A DNA stretch of 64,000 nt, from the NCBI GenBank assembly GCA_026770575.1, contig MU657211.1:260275-324274 (forward strand), written 5' to 3'. The notes below the pieces were generated by a model that was not told the DNA's origin, searched no databases, and worked only from the letters and a program-made list of their open reading frames with translations. Origin of the DNA: Pelagophyceae sp. CCMP2097. Taxonomy: Eukaryota > Sar > Pelagophyceae. Both the position numbers and the translations under genes were made by a program. Of the stretch, positions 53,267-63,983 are shown piece after piece (the stretch's first letter is position 1; every line of letters begins with the position of its first letter).

Positions 53267-56200
53267 ATGGCCGGGACCAGTGCCCGGGCGCCCGTCAAGG
53301 TGGCGGCGGTGCAGACCGTGCGGCCGAAGACGTTTATTCGGCAGCACCCGGGCGAGAAGGGCACGTTCCTCGAGGTGCGTCGAACGGCGCGCGACGCAAG
53401 AGAGACGGGCCTCGGGAAACGACGCCCGCCTTTGTAGGAAACGGTGCGCAAGGTGGGCTTCCAGAACTGGCAGGCGCTGGACATGGCGATCCATCTACAG
53501 CAGTTTTCCGAGGCGCAGCGCGATATGGAGGCCGCGGCCGGGACGGCGTCTCGGTCGTCGGACTCGGCTGCGGCGGCGGCGCGGCGCGTCGAGTACGAAT
53601 CGGCGCAGGCGCGGGCGCAGGACGCGGTGCAATTTATGAATTCCTGGATCGACGCGGGCTACCAGAACTGGCGCGCCAACCAGGGCGTCAAAAAGGCCCG
53701 AATCAAGCGCGACTTGCAGTTCGAGCTATCTTTACTCCAGCGCGAGGACCTCGACGCGGCCTACCTGGACCGGCGGTCGCAGGACGCTGCCGTCGAGGGT
53801 GTGGCCTGGTTTTCTCGGAACATGCAGCGCCTCGGCATTTCACCCGCGCCACCCGCCGACGGCGCCGTAGCGAACCTCTCCGAGCCGGCGATGTCATACC
53901 TGCGGCGCATCGAGGCCGAGGTCGCCGCCGCCGCGGACTCTGCCGAGGCGGGGGGTTTGATGGGGACTCTGCAGGCCAAGGCGCGCCAGAACCGCGCGGC
54001 GCGGTCGGAGCGCGACAAGCGCCGGCGGAAGATGCTCGTGGACCAGCGCCTCGCGCACGACGACCTCGAGACCAAACGCGCCGCCGACGCCGAGACGGAA
54101 GCGGCGCAGGCCGCGGGACGCCGGGAAGAGCGCGAGGCCGAGGCTTTATCCAAAGCCGCGCAGAAGAAGACGCGCGCCGCCGCCGCGCGCGACGACAACG
54201 TCGAGCGCTTGCTGAATACGTACCAAGCGGGCGTCGACGCGGCGCTGGCGGAGCTTTCAATTTCGGCGGCGCGGCGCCGCGCCGACGTCGACGCGACGGG
54301 CGAATTGCAGACAGCGTCGTCGGAGCGGATGCGGCTGCAGCGGGACCGCACGAGCGCCAAGTCGCACGCCGTCGCGCTCGAGACGGCGCGCCGGATCGTG
54401 GACCTTGTCTGCCTCGTCATCGACTGCCGCGCGGAGACGGCGTCTCTGCCCCAGCGAGGCAGAATGTCCGAAGCCGAGTGGCGCGATTTGCGCCAGCGCT
54501 TCGTCGCGCGCGGTCCGCTCGCGCACGAAGTCGGCGACGCCGCCACCGCGGGCGCCAAGTCGGCCGAGTTGGAGGCTTACGAGGCGGCGTCGCACTCCTG
54601 GGCCATCGACGGCGACGACGACGGCGCGCCGCCGGACTTTTGGGCGCAGGCCGAGCCCTGCGAGGCCGCCGTGGACACGATGCGCGCCCTCGTGGCCGAC
54701 CCGCCGCCAGAGGTTCGGCCGGCGTTTGCAAAGCCGTACCCGCGCCGCGTCGTCGTCTGCGTCGCCGGCCCCCGGCAAAACGACGAAGCCATCCGCGCCG
54801 CAATCGACCTCTGGAAAGGTGTCGAGGTCGTGACTTTTGAATCGGCCATGAAGGGTTCCATGGCCGCGGCCGCGGCTGCAGCGGCGGCGGCGGAGGACCA
54901 AGGCGAAACGCCTTCTTTGCCGGCGACCGAGGTGGCGCTGCGCGAAAAGGGCGCGCAGTTGCAGGCGCTGCACGATTCTGAAGCGGTGGACTGGCCCGAC
55001 ATGCTCCGCGCGGAGACGATATCAACGTTTCTGAAGCGGCGCGTCGAGGCCGCGCCTTGGACGTCCTTCGCGGTGCTCGGCTTTGCTGAAACGCTTCTGC
55101 AGGCCAAGCTGCTGGAGCACTGCCTCTCGGGTTACGTCGATGCGGAGATTGAGGCCTTTGTGGCGTTGCAAGTCAAGGATAAAAAGAAAGAGCCCAAGGC
55201 CAAGACGGATTCGGGCAAAGGCGACAAAAAGGGGACGAAGCGGGCCAGCAAGGGCGACCCGCCGCCCTCGGAGGACGCGGCGCCCTTGGAAGACAAGGCG
55301 TTTTTCACAAACGTCGTCGTTTTCGCGGAGCCCGAGCCCGAGCCGGCGCCCGAGCCGGCGCAAGAGGCCGAGGACGCCGCGCCGCCGGCGGACGCGGCGG
55401 ACGTGCCGGCGGTCGTGCCGGCGGCCAAGGGCGCGGCGGCGGCGGTGCTGGCTGCAGCCGCGCCGGTGGCTCAAGTCGTCGAGGAATTGGTTCTCGAGAG
55501 CTGGTGGCGGCAGCGCAACGGCGGCGTGGTCCGCTGCAGCGTCGTCGACGGCCTGGGCGCGGGTGAGTTTTCGGAGCTCGTCGACGTGTTCTTCGAAATG
55601 GCGTTTTATGGCGACCCCCCGGCCGCCGACGCCGTGGCTGCCGACGCTGACAAAGCGGAGGACGACGCGTGGAAGCACGCGGTGCACCGGCGCCTCGCGC
55701 GGCGCCTCTCGGTCTTCGGGCCGGCGCAGCGGCTCTGGCGCGAGTTCACCGTCACAAAGTCGCTCGACTTTGATGTCGGCCCCATGCGCGGCCAGCTCAA
55801 GGACTGGGCGGCCGAGGAGCGCGCGCACCGCGAGTCCGTCTTGGCATTTGCGGCGGCGTGCCGCGACCGCGCCGCAAAGGTGCAAGGCGCAGCAGAGTCG
55901 AATACAGGGCAGTTCCTGGCAGCAGTCCGCCTCCCAGACCCGCGCTGGGCCGACCTCGCCCAACGCGCGCGGCACTTCTACGACCGCGGCGGCGACGCCG
56001 GCGACGTCGTCGACGGCCTGGAGTTGGCGCTGGGAGATACCGTCGACGGCCGCTGCTCGGAGCACCGGCGCGTGGCGGACCTCCTCGTCGAGTCGACGCT
56101 CGGCGACGCCCAAGCCGCCCTCGACGCCGTCGACGCGCGCGCAAAGGCCCTCGTCGCCGCAGAAGTAGCGCGCTTCGCCACCGCGCTCACTTTGCTGGAC

Positions 56201-56656
56201 GAGTTCGAGACCTCCGTCTTTGTCGCGGGCGCCAACGATGGCGGCGCCGCCGATGCCGCCGCCGTGCTGCGCGCGACGGCGGCGCGCGTCGCAGCGGACG
56301 ACGACGCGCCGCTGTGCGACGTCTTCCGCGCCGCTGCGGCGACGGCGTTGGCAGCGGCGGCGCCGAAGAGCGCGGCGGGCCGCCGCGCTGCCGCGCAGCA
56401 GCCGGCCGCGCAGCTGTCGTCTCTGCGGCAGCCGCGCGCGACGGCCCTCGTCGCCGCGCACGTCGTGCGCCGCCTCCGGTCGACGGCGGCGCGCCTCGCG
56501 CGGACGCGCGCCGTGCTTGCGGCAACGGCGGCGGCGCTGCGGACGGAACTCGAAACGGCGACGACGCAGCGCCTCCAAGCCGAGCACGTCGCCGTCGCAA
56601 CCTTCTGCGAGTCGTTCCGCCGACTCGAGCCCCACGACGAAATGCGCGTCGAATAA
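53267..56656 (+). CDS. large coiled-coil protein, SPEF2/CPC1-like (tentative)
   Basis: Two exons, 53267-53374 and 53438-56656, phase 0 (1108 aa). It starts MAGTSARAPVK. The central region is rich in long Ala/Arg/Glu helices (VEYESAQARAQDAVQFMNSW, RRKMLVDQRLAHDDLETKRA). Around residues 450-560 is a nucleotide-kinase-like strand/helix region, VVVCVAGPRQNDEAIRAAID, where the P-loop Lys/Thr is lost, then VVTFESAMKG. This layout (coiled coil with a degenerate adenylate-kinase-like segment, acidic/Lys linker KDKKKEPKAKTDSGKGDKKG, then another helical domain) recalls central-pair projection proteins SPEF2/CPC1. The assignment is by architecture only; a generic coiled-coil protein remains possible. 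Confidence 0.55.
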
Positions 56657-57039
56657 CCACCCTTGCACCGCGCGAGCCACGCGAACAGGGTGAGTGCGAG
56701 GTGGATCTTTGAAAAGTCACGGGAGTCGCTCAAAACCCAATCGGGTTGCTTGCTTAAAATCCACCCTGGGTGGGGCTGGCCCAATAGGGTGTGCCCGCCA
56801 AAACGGTGACAAAGACGGGCTACCAGGCCAAAAGGCTGTGGATGCCCATGCCTGTGGCGGTGGTTTGTGCGCATAATTGCTCTTGACCGCCTCGTGCAAG
56901 GAAGGGGGCTAAACACTTTGGCTCTTTGGTCGGTTTGTAGGGGAAGCCTTGTGGGGTGCGAGTGGCGTCGGGTTACGGGACGGAGCCTCAACGCTGCTAC
57001 AATTGTAGTATAGGAATTCCTACGGGTGCTCATAATGGC
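56657..57039. other. intergenic with repeat A and palindromic motif
   Basis: Filled mostly by the long repeat A copy (56747-56945) and the paired palindromes ACAATTGTA and TAGGAATTCCTA at 56998-57021, which also occur at 3652-3681. Confidence 0.5.
56747..56945 (+). repeat. dispersed repeat A, long copy
   Basis: Begins TTGCTTGCTTAAAATCCACC, CTGGGTGGGGCTGGCCCAAT, then CCGCCAAAACGG, ACCAGGCC and CTTTGGCTCTTTGGTC in the same order as the minus-strand copy at 6965-7170. Confidence 0.75.
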
Positions 57040-60000
57040 CCGGTGAGCAACAAGAAGGCCGGGAAGAAGAAGGCGGTGGCGGCGTCCGTCGCCGCCGGCG
57101 TGCCCGTGTCGATCAAGGCGGCCTTCGCGCGCCTCGTCTCGCGGGCGCCTCTCAAAGCAAGGCGCGCGGCAGTCCTCGCGAGCCTCGGGAGAATCACGGA
57201 CTATAGCCAGCTGCCGTCGCACTTTGTAAAAGGCGTGCCGCCGTCCGTGGACGACGGCGACGTCAACGCCGACGAAGACGAAGTGGCGCTTCTTCGCCAT
57301 GCTCCACGGCCTGCTGTTGCAGGAGGGCGCCGACGGCCTCTTGAACGTCTTCGGCCCAGAGCTGGGCCCCTGCCTCCTCTCGGCGTTGGACGTGTTCCCA
57401 GCGGCGTCGCCCAGGGCCCTCGCCCACCGCGACGAGCACGACGGCCCCGCGGCCGACGAGTCGGACTCGGACGACGAGATCGACCTTGCGGCGCTCCGAA
57501 TCTCGGCGCCCGAGGAGACGGCGCTGACGGCGAAGCTTCGCGCGGCTCTCAAGGCTGTCGAGCGAATCAAGGCCGAGCACAAGCCTCCACCAACGCTGCC
57601 GCGCTGCCTGGCCATGGGCCAGCGCGTCCTCATCGCGAACATCAAGGCGCGGCCCGAGCTGAACGGCGTGAATGCCCAGGTCGTGGGCCCCGCAAAGGAC
57701 GGCCGGTACGACGTCCGCATCGTCAAGACCGGCTCGCTCTGGGGCGGCTACGAGACGCTCTCCCTGAAAGCAGAGTGCCTGTTGCAGACGCTCGAGGACC
57801 AGAACAAGGCATCGGCGCCGCCGGCGAAGAGCAAGGCCATTGACTTGGTGGGCCTGAACGAACAGATGATCGACGCCATCGAGCCGGCGCTGCGGCACGT
57901 CGGGTCGTCGAGTTTTCGGCGGCCAGGCAGGGTCCTTAGGCTGCTGACGCTCGAGGCTCTGGCAGTGCGCGGGACGGGGAGGTGCATGGCCGCCATGCTC
58001 AGGCGGACCGAGGGCACGGCCCAAAAAGTTGAAGACCTCGTCGCTCTAGCCGTCGACGCAGTCCTGTTCTGCTACTACCGCGACCGCCCGATATGGAAGT
58101 GCCCCGACGCTTTATTTTTCATCGGCGTCGCCCAACTCGCTCGAGTGAACCTCTCGGAAGCGGTTTACTATTTGAGCGCGTGTCTGCGCGCCAAGGCGGA
58201 AAGGTGGACTTTGGGCTCGAACCGCGCCTTTGCAGAGACGTTGCTCTTACAGGCGCGGCGCGAGCGCCCGCCTAGATTCGGCCAGTGGCGGCCAGTCGTC
58301 TCCAAAGTCGGCGAGACGCAGGCGCCGCAGCAGTCGTGCGGCCCCGCGTACTGCGACGTCGGCGGCACGTTGTACATCTTCGGAGGTTTGGGCGACGGCG
58401 GCAAGCAGGGCGCCATGCTGCTGCCCATGCTGCTCATCTTAGACGACAACGCGGGCACCAAACGGAATGAGAAACCGCGACACACTCCACGCCTACGACG
58501 TTTCAAAAAAGGCGTGGCGCTTCGTCAAACCCGCAAACGGCCCGACGCCGCCGGCGCGCGGCTTCGCCCAGCTGGCGCATTTCCAAGGCAAGCTCTGGCT
58601 CTTCGGCGGCCGCCAGATGTGGTCCGCCTGGCGCGACGCCTCCGCGCTCCTCGACGGCATGTGGACCTTTGACCTAACGTCTTTGAAGTGGCAAAAAGTC
58701 CCGGGCCCGCACCCGAAGCTGCGCGCGCCCGGCCCGGCGGCCGTCTTCGAGGGCGGCTGGTACGTCGTCGACCCGCAGGGGCTGGACGGCCGCCACGACG
58801 ACTCGATGAAGCTTTTGCTCCGCCGATTCGACTTTGCGTCGAAGAAATGGTTGGAGCGCGCGTCGCCGAATGCGCCGCCGCTGCGGCACGAGTATGCAAG
58901 ACGGCCGGCTGCACTGCTGGGGGATTCTGAAGACGCGCGCGGGCTTCACGCAGTCGATCATCCACTCTGTCGCGCTCGGTGGAAGAGACTGGGGCACCAA
59001 GTGGATCAGACATACCATCGTCGGCCCCGTCACGCCCGGCGAGACGCGCCTCCACGGCCACGTCGTTTTGACCTCGTCCGAGGCCGCCGCGACGTACGAC
59101 CCAATTGGCCAAAGACGCGGCGCGCGTATTTGTACGGTGCGTTTCCCGGTATGCGTCCGAGGTTGGATTCCGAGGCCTTGCATTTAGGCGGCTGGAACGA
59201 GGACATGTTCGAGCCGAGCGTCGGCCTGCCCGAGGGCCGGCCCTCGCTCCTCACGGGCCGCTACTTTGGCGTCGTAATCGAGATTGATATTTACTTTAAT
59301 CAATCAAACAGTCGGCGCGATTGATTTGGACCACAACTGCCTCCGCGTGGTACAAAGCCGCGTCTTGACCGTCGGAAAACTGGCCACAACGGTGCACACG
59401 GGAGTTTGGAGCGGCATCGCAGAGGCCCGATGCACGTCGCGGGGAAGACACTCCTCGTTTAAAGTGCGCAGTTCCGAAGCCGTCGTTCACGGGCGTGATA
59501 GGTCGAGCCGGCCGGCGCGGTGGACCGCGCGCCGGGCCCAGAGAAGCGGGCGAGCGTGCTTTTACGCGCCTCCAGCGACGCCGGGTCCGGCACGACCAAG
59601 GTGCTCTGCGGCTACGGCTACACTTCCTTCGATCCGCGGTACGGTGAGTTTCCCGCATCGGAGTCCTTTTTTTGCCCCTGCCGATCCACGAAGCGCGATC
59701 CATGTCGTTTGTTGACGAACTTTCTAACGACCAGTCACTGGCAGGCGGGCCCTTTGAGCCTCAAGAACCCGAACCGAGCGACTCTTATTCAGGTCGACAT
59801 GAACGAGTGCTTCGAGGTGCTGCGCGCCACTCTGTCGCAGAAGCCGGATCTGCGGAAAATGGTCGGCGACTTATGCCCCAAGAACCGCGGCCGCGGCGCT
59901 TTGGTGGCCCGGCTCACAAACGAGACGACGGGGCTGCCAGTCCAACCTCTCGACTTTTACACAAAGGAGCACCTTGGAACCTGGCGGTCCGAGGCCGAGA

Positions 60001-60482
60001 TCCGTCAGCGGTTCCCGGGCTTGGACTCAAAGGAAGGGGAGCTCGCGGGCATGCTCGACAACATGCAGCCAAACATGCAGTTCTTCGTCATCTACGTCGG
60101 GGCCGAGCAGATCCCCGGCGGGCCCCAAGTCCCGCCGCCGGGGTACCACCTCTTCGGCGGGTTCTTCGGCCGCTTTATTCCGGGGACGGTCTACGTCGAC
60201 AGCCATCACTTCCAGAAGACGGGCGAGCTCCGCCCGTCGTCGGACCACGGCGGCGCCGCGCCGGAGCGCATCACGGCGACCAAGGAGATCGTCTTCGAGC
60301 TCTGCGCCCACGGCGGCTGCGACAGACGCTTCGAGGGCGTCGGCGCGGGTGGACGCTCGGCGTCGGCGCCGAAACTATTTCGTTGCGCGAGCTGCGGGAT
60401 CGTCAAATACTGCTCCGCCGCCTGCCAGCGCGGCGACTGGCCCATCCACAAGGCGCTCTGCAAACAGAACAACGGCCGCTGA
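57040..60482 (+). CDS. kelch-repeat and MYND zinc-finger protein, frame uncertain
   Basis: Pieces in order: a Lys-rich helical start (KKAGKKKAVAASVAAGVPVS, no ATG visible in frame); exon joined at 57251/57303 by a 51-bp intron; a long exon with GQRVLIANIKARPELNGVNA and GRYDVRIVKTGSLWGGYETL, like a PPR-fold/TPR segment; kelch-like repeats (GGTLYIFGGLGDGG; NRDTLHAYDVSKKAWRFV; LWLFGGRQMW; MWTFDLTSLKWQKVPGP); and a C-terminal region NMQFFVIYVGAEQIPGG ending in a MYND zinc finger (CASCGIVKYCSAACQRGDWP, then HKALC). The frame changes near 58470 and 58890 without a splice I can justify, so either the gene is broken, the assembly has indels, or unusual introns exist. N-terminus and exon count are unresolved; two genes cannot be excluded. 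Confidence 0.55.
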
Positions 60483-60573
60483 CAAAGCGCTGACGGACGC
60501 CCTTCAAAGACGCCGCCCACGCGGCGGCCGCGCAAGCATTTTGGGTTAGGTCCCTAATCTGTTCTCGCGCCGT

Positions 60574-61410
60574 TTACGTCGGGTCGGGGGGCAAGTAGGT
60601 GCCCGGGATTTGAATGTCGCGGGTCCTCGCGCACCGCAGCACGGTCTCGCGGACCTCTGCCGGCTGGTCGGGGTCCTCCGACTCGATGAGCACGAGGAGG
60701 CCTCGGCCGAGGCGCTGCGCGATGAAGCCGACGTCGGCCTCGTCGCCATCCTCGACAAAGTCCTCGTCGCAGAGCTCGCGCTCGAGGCACCGCGCGACGT
60801 TGCCCGCCGCGAGGGCGCGCGCCGCCGCCGCGTTTGTAGCGTACTCGCCGACGGGCACGGCGCGCAAACGGCCGCAGCGGAAGACGACGTAGTCGAGCGC
60901 GGGTTCCAGCGCGCCTTCGACGGGGTCGTCGAGGAGCCGGAGCGCGACGGCGGCGCCGACGCGGATGCCGTGCGCGCGGCAGCAGTCGCCGACGTAGACG
61001 TGGACGTCGTCAAAGCCGTGCCGCCGCGCGCGCCTGGATGGTCGACGCGCGTCTGGACCGTCGACGCGCCTCGGCGGGAGCAGGGTCGCGCGGGAGGCGC
61101 ACCGTGCGGCGTCGTCGCTCGTGCTCGAGGCGAAGAGCTGCTGCAGCGACTGGCCGTCGCGGACGGCCACAAATCCGACGAAGGCGCCGGCCTCCTCGCG
61201 CAGCTTGAGCGCGAGACACGCGGAGTGTGGGGTCTCGAACGTCTCCTCGACGCGCACGGCGTGGCCCGCGGCGTCGACGCATTCGTACACGAGGTATTCC
61301 GTCAGCGCCGGCCGCGGCGCCGACCCGCCGGGCGCCAGCCTCGCATACGCCGCCGCCGGCGACGGCGCGGAACCCCGGAGGAACGACGGCGGTGAGCCCC
61401 AGGGGAACAT
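60574..61410 (-). CDS. hypothetical protein
   Basis: A single open exon of 278 aa from an ATG at 61410; an acceptor-like TAG at 61464-61466 leaves the frame open upstream, so a further 5' exon is possible. No family recognised. Composition is balanced: ALTEYLVYECVDAAGHAVRV, ACLALKLREEAGAFVGFVAV, DVHVYVGDCCRAHGIRVGAA, LDYVVFRCGRLRAVPVGEYA, FIAQRLGRGLLVLIESEDPD. The alternation of strands and short helices suggests a globular alpha/beta protein. It ends Pro-Pro-Asp-Pro-Thr about 90 bp from the end of the kelch/MYND gene (convergent). Confidence 0.6.
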   Translation of the reverse strand: MFPWGSPPSFLRGSAPSPAAAYARLAPGGSAPRPALTEYLVYECVDAAGHAVRVEETFETPHSACLALKLREEAGAFVGFVAVRDGQSLQQLFASSTSDDAARCASRATLLPPRRVDGPDARRPSRRARRHGFDDVHVYVGDCCRAHGIRVGAAVALRLLDDPVEGALEPALDYVVFRCGRLRAVPVGEYATNAAAARALAAGNVARCLERELCDEDFVEDGDEADVGFIAQRLGRGLLVLIESEDPDQPAEVRETVLRCARTRDIQIPGTYLPPDPT

Positions 61411-61821
61411 GCCGTGGCGCGGGTCCGAAGACCCCCGCGCCGCCGCCGACCGGACAGGCCTCTATGCGCGAGTTGCGGCGCTCGAAGAGCGTCTGCTGGG
61501 AGCACCAGCCGACATCGAGCCGCGTTCGCGCGAGGACCCTTTTGCGCAGTGGTGCGGCTAGTCGGGTTTTCGAGTTTGTGTGTTCAAAATAACGTTTTTT
61601 TTCGTGGAAGATTCTAAAGTTGAAAAGGTTCCGTTCCGTCCAAGACGCTGCCGAAGCCCACACCGAGCTTGGGCCCACCGAGCCCGAGGTGTGGTGGACG
61701 TTGGGTTGCACGTTGGGGTAAGAGCGACGTCCCGACGGACTGCATCCTTCGCTGAGACTTCCATGTACAAAGAGGTATCATATTAGTAATACTAGCAGTG
61801 TTGCCCCCAAAGCCACGGGGG
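61411..61821. other. intergenic between minus-strand genes
   Basis: AT-richer from 61560, with a T-run at 61594-61601. No RNA gene could be recognised here. Confidence 0.4.
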
Positions 61822-63369
61822 TCAGCGGAGGTGCTGGAGGAAGGCGAGCCTAGACCGCACGTTCGTCGGGGGAGCGCGCCCTGCACGCTCCGTCCAGCGA
61901 CTCACGGGTTTTGGACGAGTTCTTTGACGCGATTGGAAAATCTCGCCTGAGACGATCGTTTGCGGCCGAAGCGACGGATCAACGGGCCCCTTTGGGGCAG
62001 CCCCACCCAGGGTAAGCATGCGCCTTACCATGGTCGCGCCGTCGATGACTCGGTGGTCGGCGCCCCAGGACACGGCCGCCACGTGCGCGGCCACGACGCG
62101 GTCAGATTCTTCTGTTTCAAAGACGGGCACGCGCCGCGCGCGGCCGATGGCGCCGATGGCCACCTGCGGGAGCGCAACGACGGGCGACATGTACGTGCCG
62201 CCGACGGAGCCGATATTCGACAGCGTCAGCGTCGCCCCAGCTACGTCCGACGGCGATAGGCGCTCGGCGAGCGCGGCGTCGCGGAGGCGCCGCAGCTCGT
62301 CGACGATTTCAGAAACGGACTTGGTCGCGACGTCGCGGACCACTGGCACGACGAGGCCTGCGGGCGTGTCTACCGCAAAGCCAAAGTTGTGCAGCGCGTT
62401 GAAGCGGACCGCGGGCCTCTCCGGTGTGCCGCAGACGGACGCGTTGACGATGGGAAAGTCGCGCAGCGCGAGGCTCGCCGCCTTGAGCAGCAGGGGCAGC
62501 GCCGAGCAGCCCAGCGCTCTTTGCGCGGCCATTAGAACGTCCATACGATACTCGTCGCAAAAAACAAAGTGCGGCACCGCCAAAGAGGCGCCCATGGCGC
62601 GGAACATGGCCTGCCGCACGCCGCGGATCGGCACCTCTTCGCCCAAAGGCTGCGCGGTGGCGGCGCGGGGCAGCTCGTCTGCGGGGACTCCCGGCGCCTC
62701 GGCGCTGCCGCCGCGCGACGGGCCGGGGCCCGGCGGCGCGACGGTGGGCTCGTGGCCGTTGTGGTCGCTTCGTCGTGGCGGCGGCGTGGCGAAAAAGGCG
62801 AGGACGTCCCCCTTGAGCACGCGGCCGCCGGGGCCCGTGCCGTCGACGGCGCCGAGGTCGATGCCGCCCTCTTTCACCAGCTTCCGCACCGCCGGCGTCG
62901 CCAGCTTCTTGTGCCGCACATCAGCGGGCACCGCGGGCGCCGCGGCGAGCGGCGCCGCGGCGCCGTCGAGCGGCGCGGCCGTGGCGTCGGCCGCCGGCGA
63001 GCCGTGCGGCTGGATGGAGACGAGCGTCGCGCCGACTTGGACCATGGCCCCGGCGGCGTGGTGCACCATGGCGACGACGCCGTCGAAGCGCGAGGTGATC
63101 TCGACTGTGGCTTTATCCGACTGCACGGTGCACACGGCGTCAAACTGCTGCACCACCGACCCCACGGAAACGTGCCACTCCATGAGCTCCACCTCCGCGA
63201 TGCCCTCGCCGATGTCGGCCTGCGCGGCAGCGTCACGCGTGGACGCTGCACGCCCGGAAACACTTTTTGATAGCGGCTCCCTAAAAAAACGCGCGTCGAC
63301 GCACCAGCGCAAAGTTGACGAGGCTCGCCGAGGCCGGCGCGCTGCGCGGTACCGCGGACCGCCTGGCAT
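61822..63369 (-). CDS. DBT: branched-chain 2-oxo acid dehydrogenase E2 (dihydrolipoyl transacylase)
   Basis: Core enzyme of the mitochondrial BCKDH complex: transfers the branched acyl group from lipoamide to CoA. Exons 63369-62029, 61946-61906, 61849-61822 (469 aa). Residues 1-40 are Arg/Ala-rich like a mitochondrial presequence. Lipoyl domain: ADIGEGIAEVELMEWHV, with lipoyl lysine in VQSDKATVEI. Peripheral subunit-binding domain: ATPAVRKLVKEGGIDLGAVD. Catalytic domain: RGVRQAMFRAMGASLAVPHF, NFGFAVDTPAGLVVPVV, LTLSNIGSVGGTYMSPVV and the active-site DHRVIDGATM, completed across introns by ARFSNRVKELVQNP and LAFLQHLR. A possible further 42-bp in-frame intron before ADIGEG would not change the frame. 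Intron 62028-61947 contains repeat A. Confidence 0.95.
   Translation of the reverse strand: MPGGPRYRAARRPRRASSTLRWCVDARFFREPLSKSVSGRAASTRDAAAQADIGEGIAEVELMEWHVSVGSVVQQFDAVCTVQSDKATVEITSRFDGVVAMVHHAAGAMVQVGATLVSIQPHGSPAADATAAPLDGAAAPLAAAPAVPADVRHKKLATPAVRKLVKEGGIDLGAVDGTGPGGRVLKGDVLAFFATPPPRRSDHNGHEPTVAPPGPGPSRGGSAEAPGVPADELPRAATAQPLGEEVPIRGVRQAMFRAMGASLAVPHFVFCDEYRMDVLMAAQRALGCSALPLLLKAASLALRDFPIVNASVCGTPERPAVRFNALHNFGFAVDTPAGLVVPVVRDVATKSVSEIVDELRRLRDAALAERLSPSDVAGATLTLSNIGSVGGTYMSPVVALPQVAIGAIGRARRVPVFETEESDRVVAAHVAAVSWGADHRVIDGATMVRRMLTLGGAAPKGPVDPSLRPQTIVSGEIFQSRQRTRPKPVSRWTERAGRAPPTNVRSRLAFLQHLR
61990..62016 (-). repeat. dispersed repeat A core inside the E2 intron
   Basis: Minus strand reads CTTACCCTGGGTGGGGCTGC then CCCAAAGG, matching the core of the 6965-7170 copy including its AAAGGGG continuation. 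It lies wholly within the intron 62028-61947. Confidence 0.75.
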
Positions 63370-63695
63370 CGCGATCAAGGCCTCGGAGAGTGTTCTCAAA
63401 TGTGTTCTCGAATGTGTTCTCATCGTGGCACCCACCAGTGCGGCGTCGTGTGCAGTGACCGAGGGAGCAGGCGGCGACCGAGGGCGAAGCGTGCGTGCGC
63501 GCGCGCGAGCGCGACGGCCCTTTTCATTTTCTAGAACACCAGAATTCGGAACAACACCCCGAAAATGCGCCGCTCTGATCGCACAAGAACACACGAGGAC
63601 CCTTCTCGGCACGTCGGTTCACGGACCCAGCTTCGACGATTTAGGTATACACAGAGAGGCCGTCGCCTGCTCACGGGTCCAGGGCCGTTATTCGC
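63370..63695. promoter_or_regulatory. upstream of the E2 gene
   Basis: Three tandem TGTTCTC-containing units (63389-63420) and a GCGTGCGCGCGCGCGAGCGC run near 63490-63512. No gene seen. Confidence 0.4.
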
Positions 63696-63983
63696 TCATC
63701 GTCTTCGGGCGGCCGGGGTCGCCAGAGCGGGGCGACGAAGTTCGGGGGCAGAAACGCTTTGTCCAGGCGCCTCGTGCGCCGCCGTCGGCTCCAGCGGCGC
63801 GGCGCCGGGCGGCGCGGCCTCGTCGTCGGGGTCTGGGTGCCGCTCCGTCTCGAAGCGCGCGCGGCGCGGCCGCTCCAGGACAAACGAGCTGGACTTTCCA
63901 CCGACGCGCGGGATGCACAGCGCGTCGTACGGCACCCGCGCGTCGTCGAGCGGCACGGCGACCTGAGACCGCGCCGGGCCCAC
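63696..63983 (-). CDS. partial gene at window edge, unknown
   Basis: The start is not determined: the open frame runs to near the window edge. It reads QVAVPLDDARVPYDALCIPR, then SSSFVLERPRRARFETERHP and an Asp/Pro/Ala-rich segment. The last part in a second frame, KAFLPPNFVAPLWRPRPPED then DERITALDP and stop at 63671, is also coding-like, so the true 3' end may use a splice or be frame-shifted there. No family recognised. Confidence 0.4.
   Translation of the reverse strand: MGPARSQVAVPLDDARVPYDALCIPRVGGKSSSFVLERPRRARFETERHPDPDDEAAPPGAAPLEPTAAHEAPGQSVSAPELRRPALATPAARRR

Noticed and set aside
55022..56680. A long minus-strand frame within the SPEF2-like gene
   Set aside because: Arg-rich antisense shadow with no motifs, while the sense frame is continuous for over 1000 codons.
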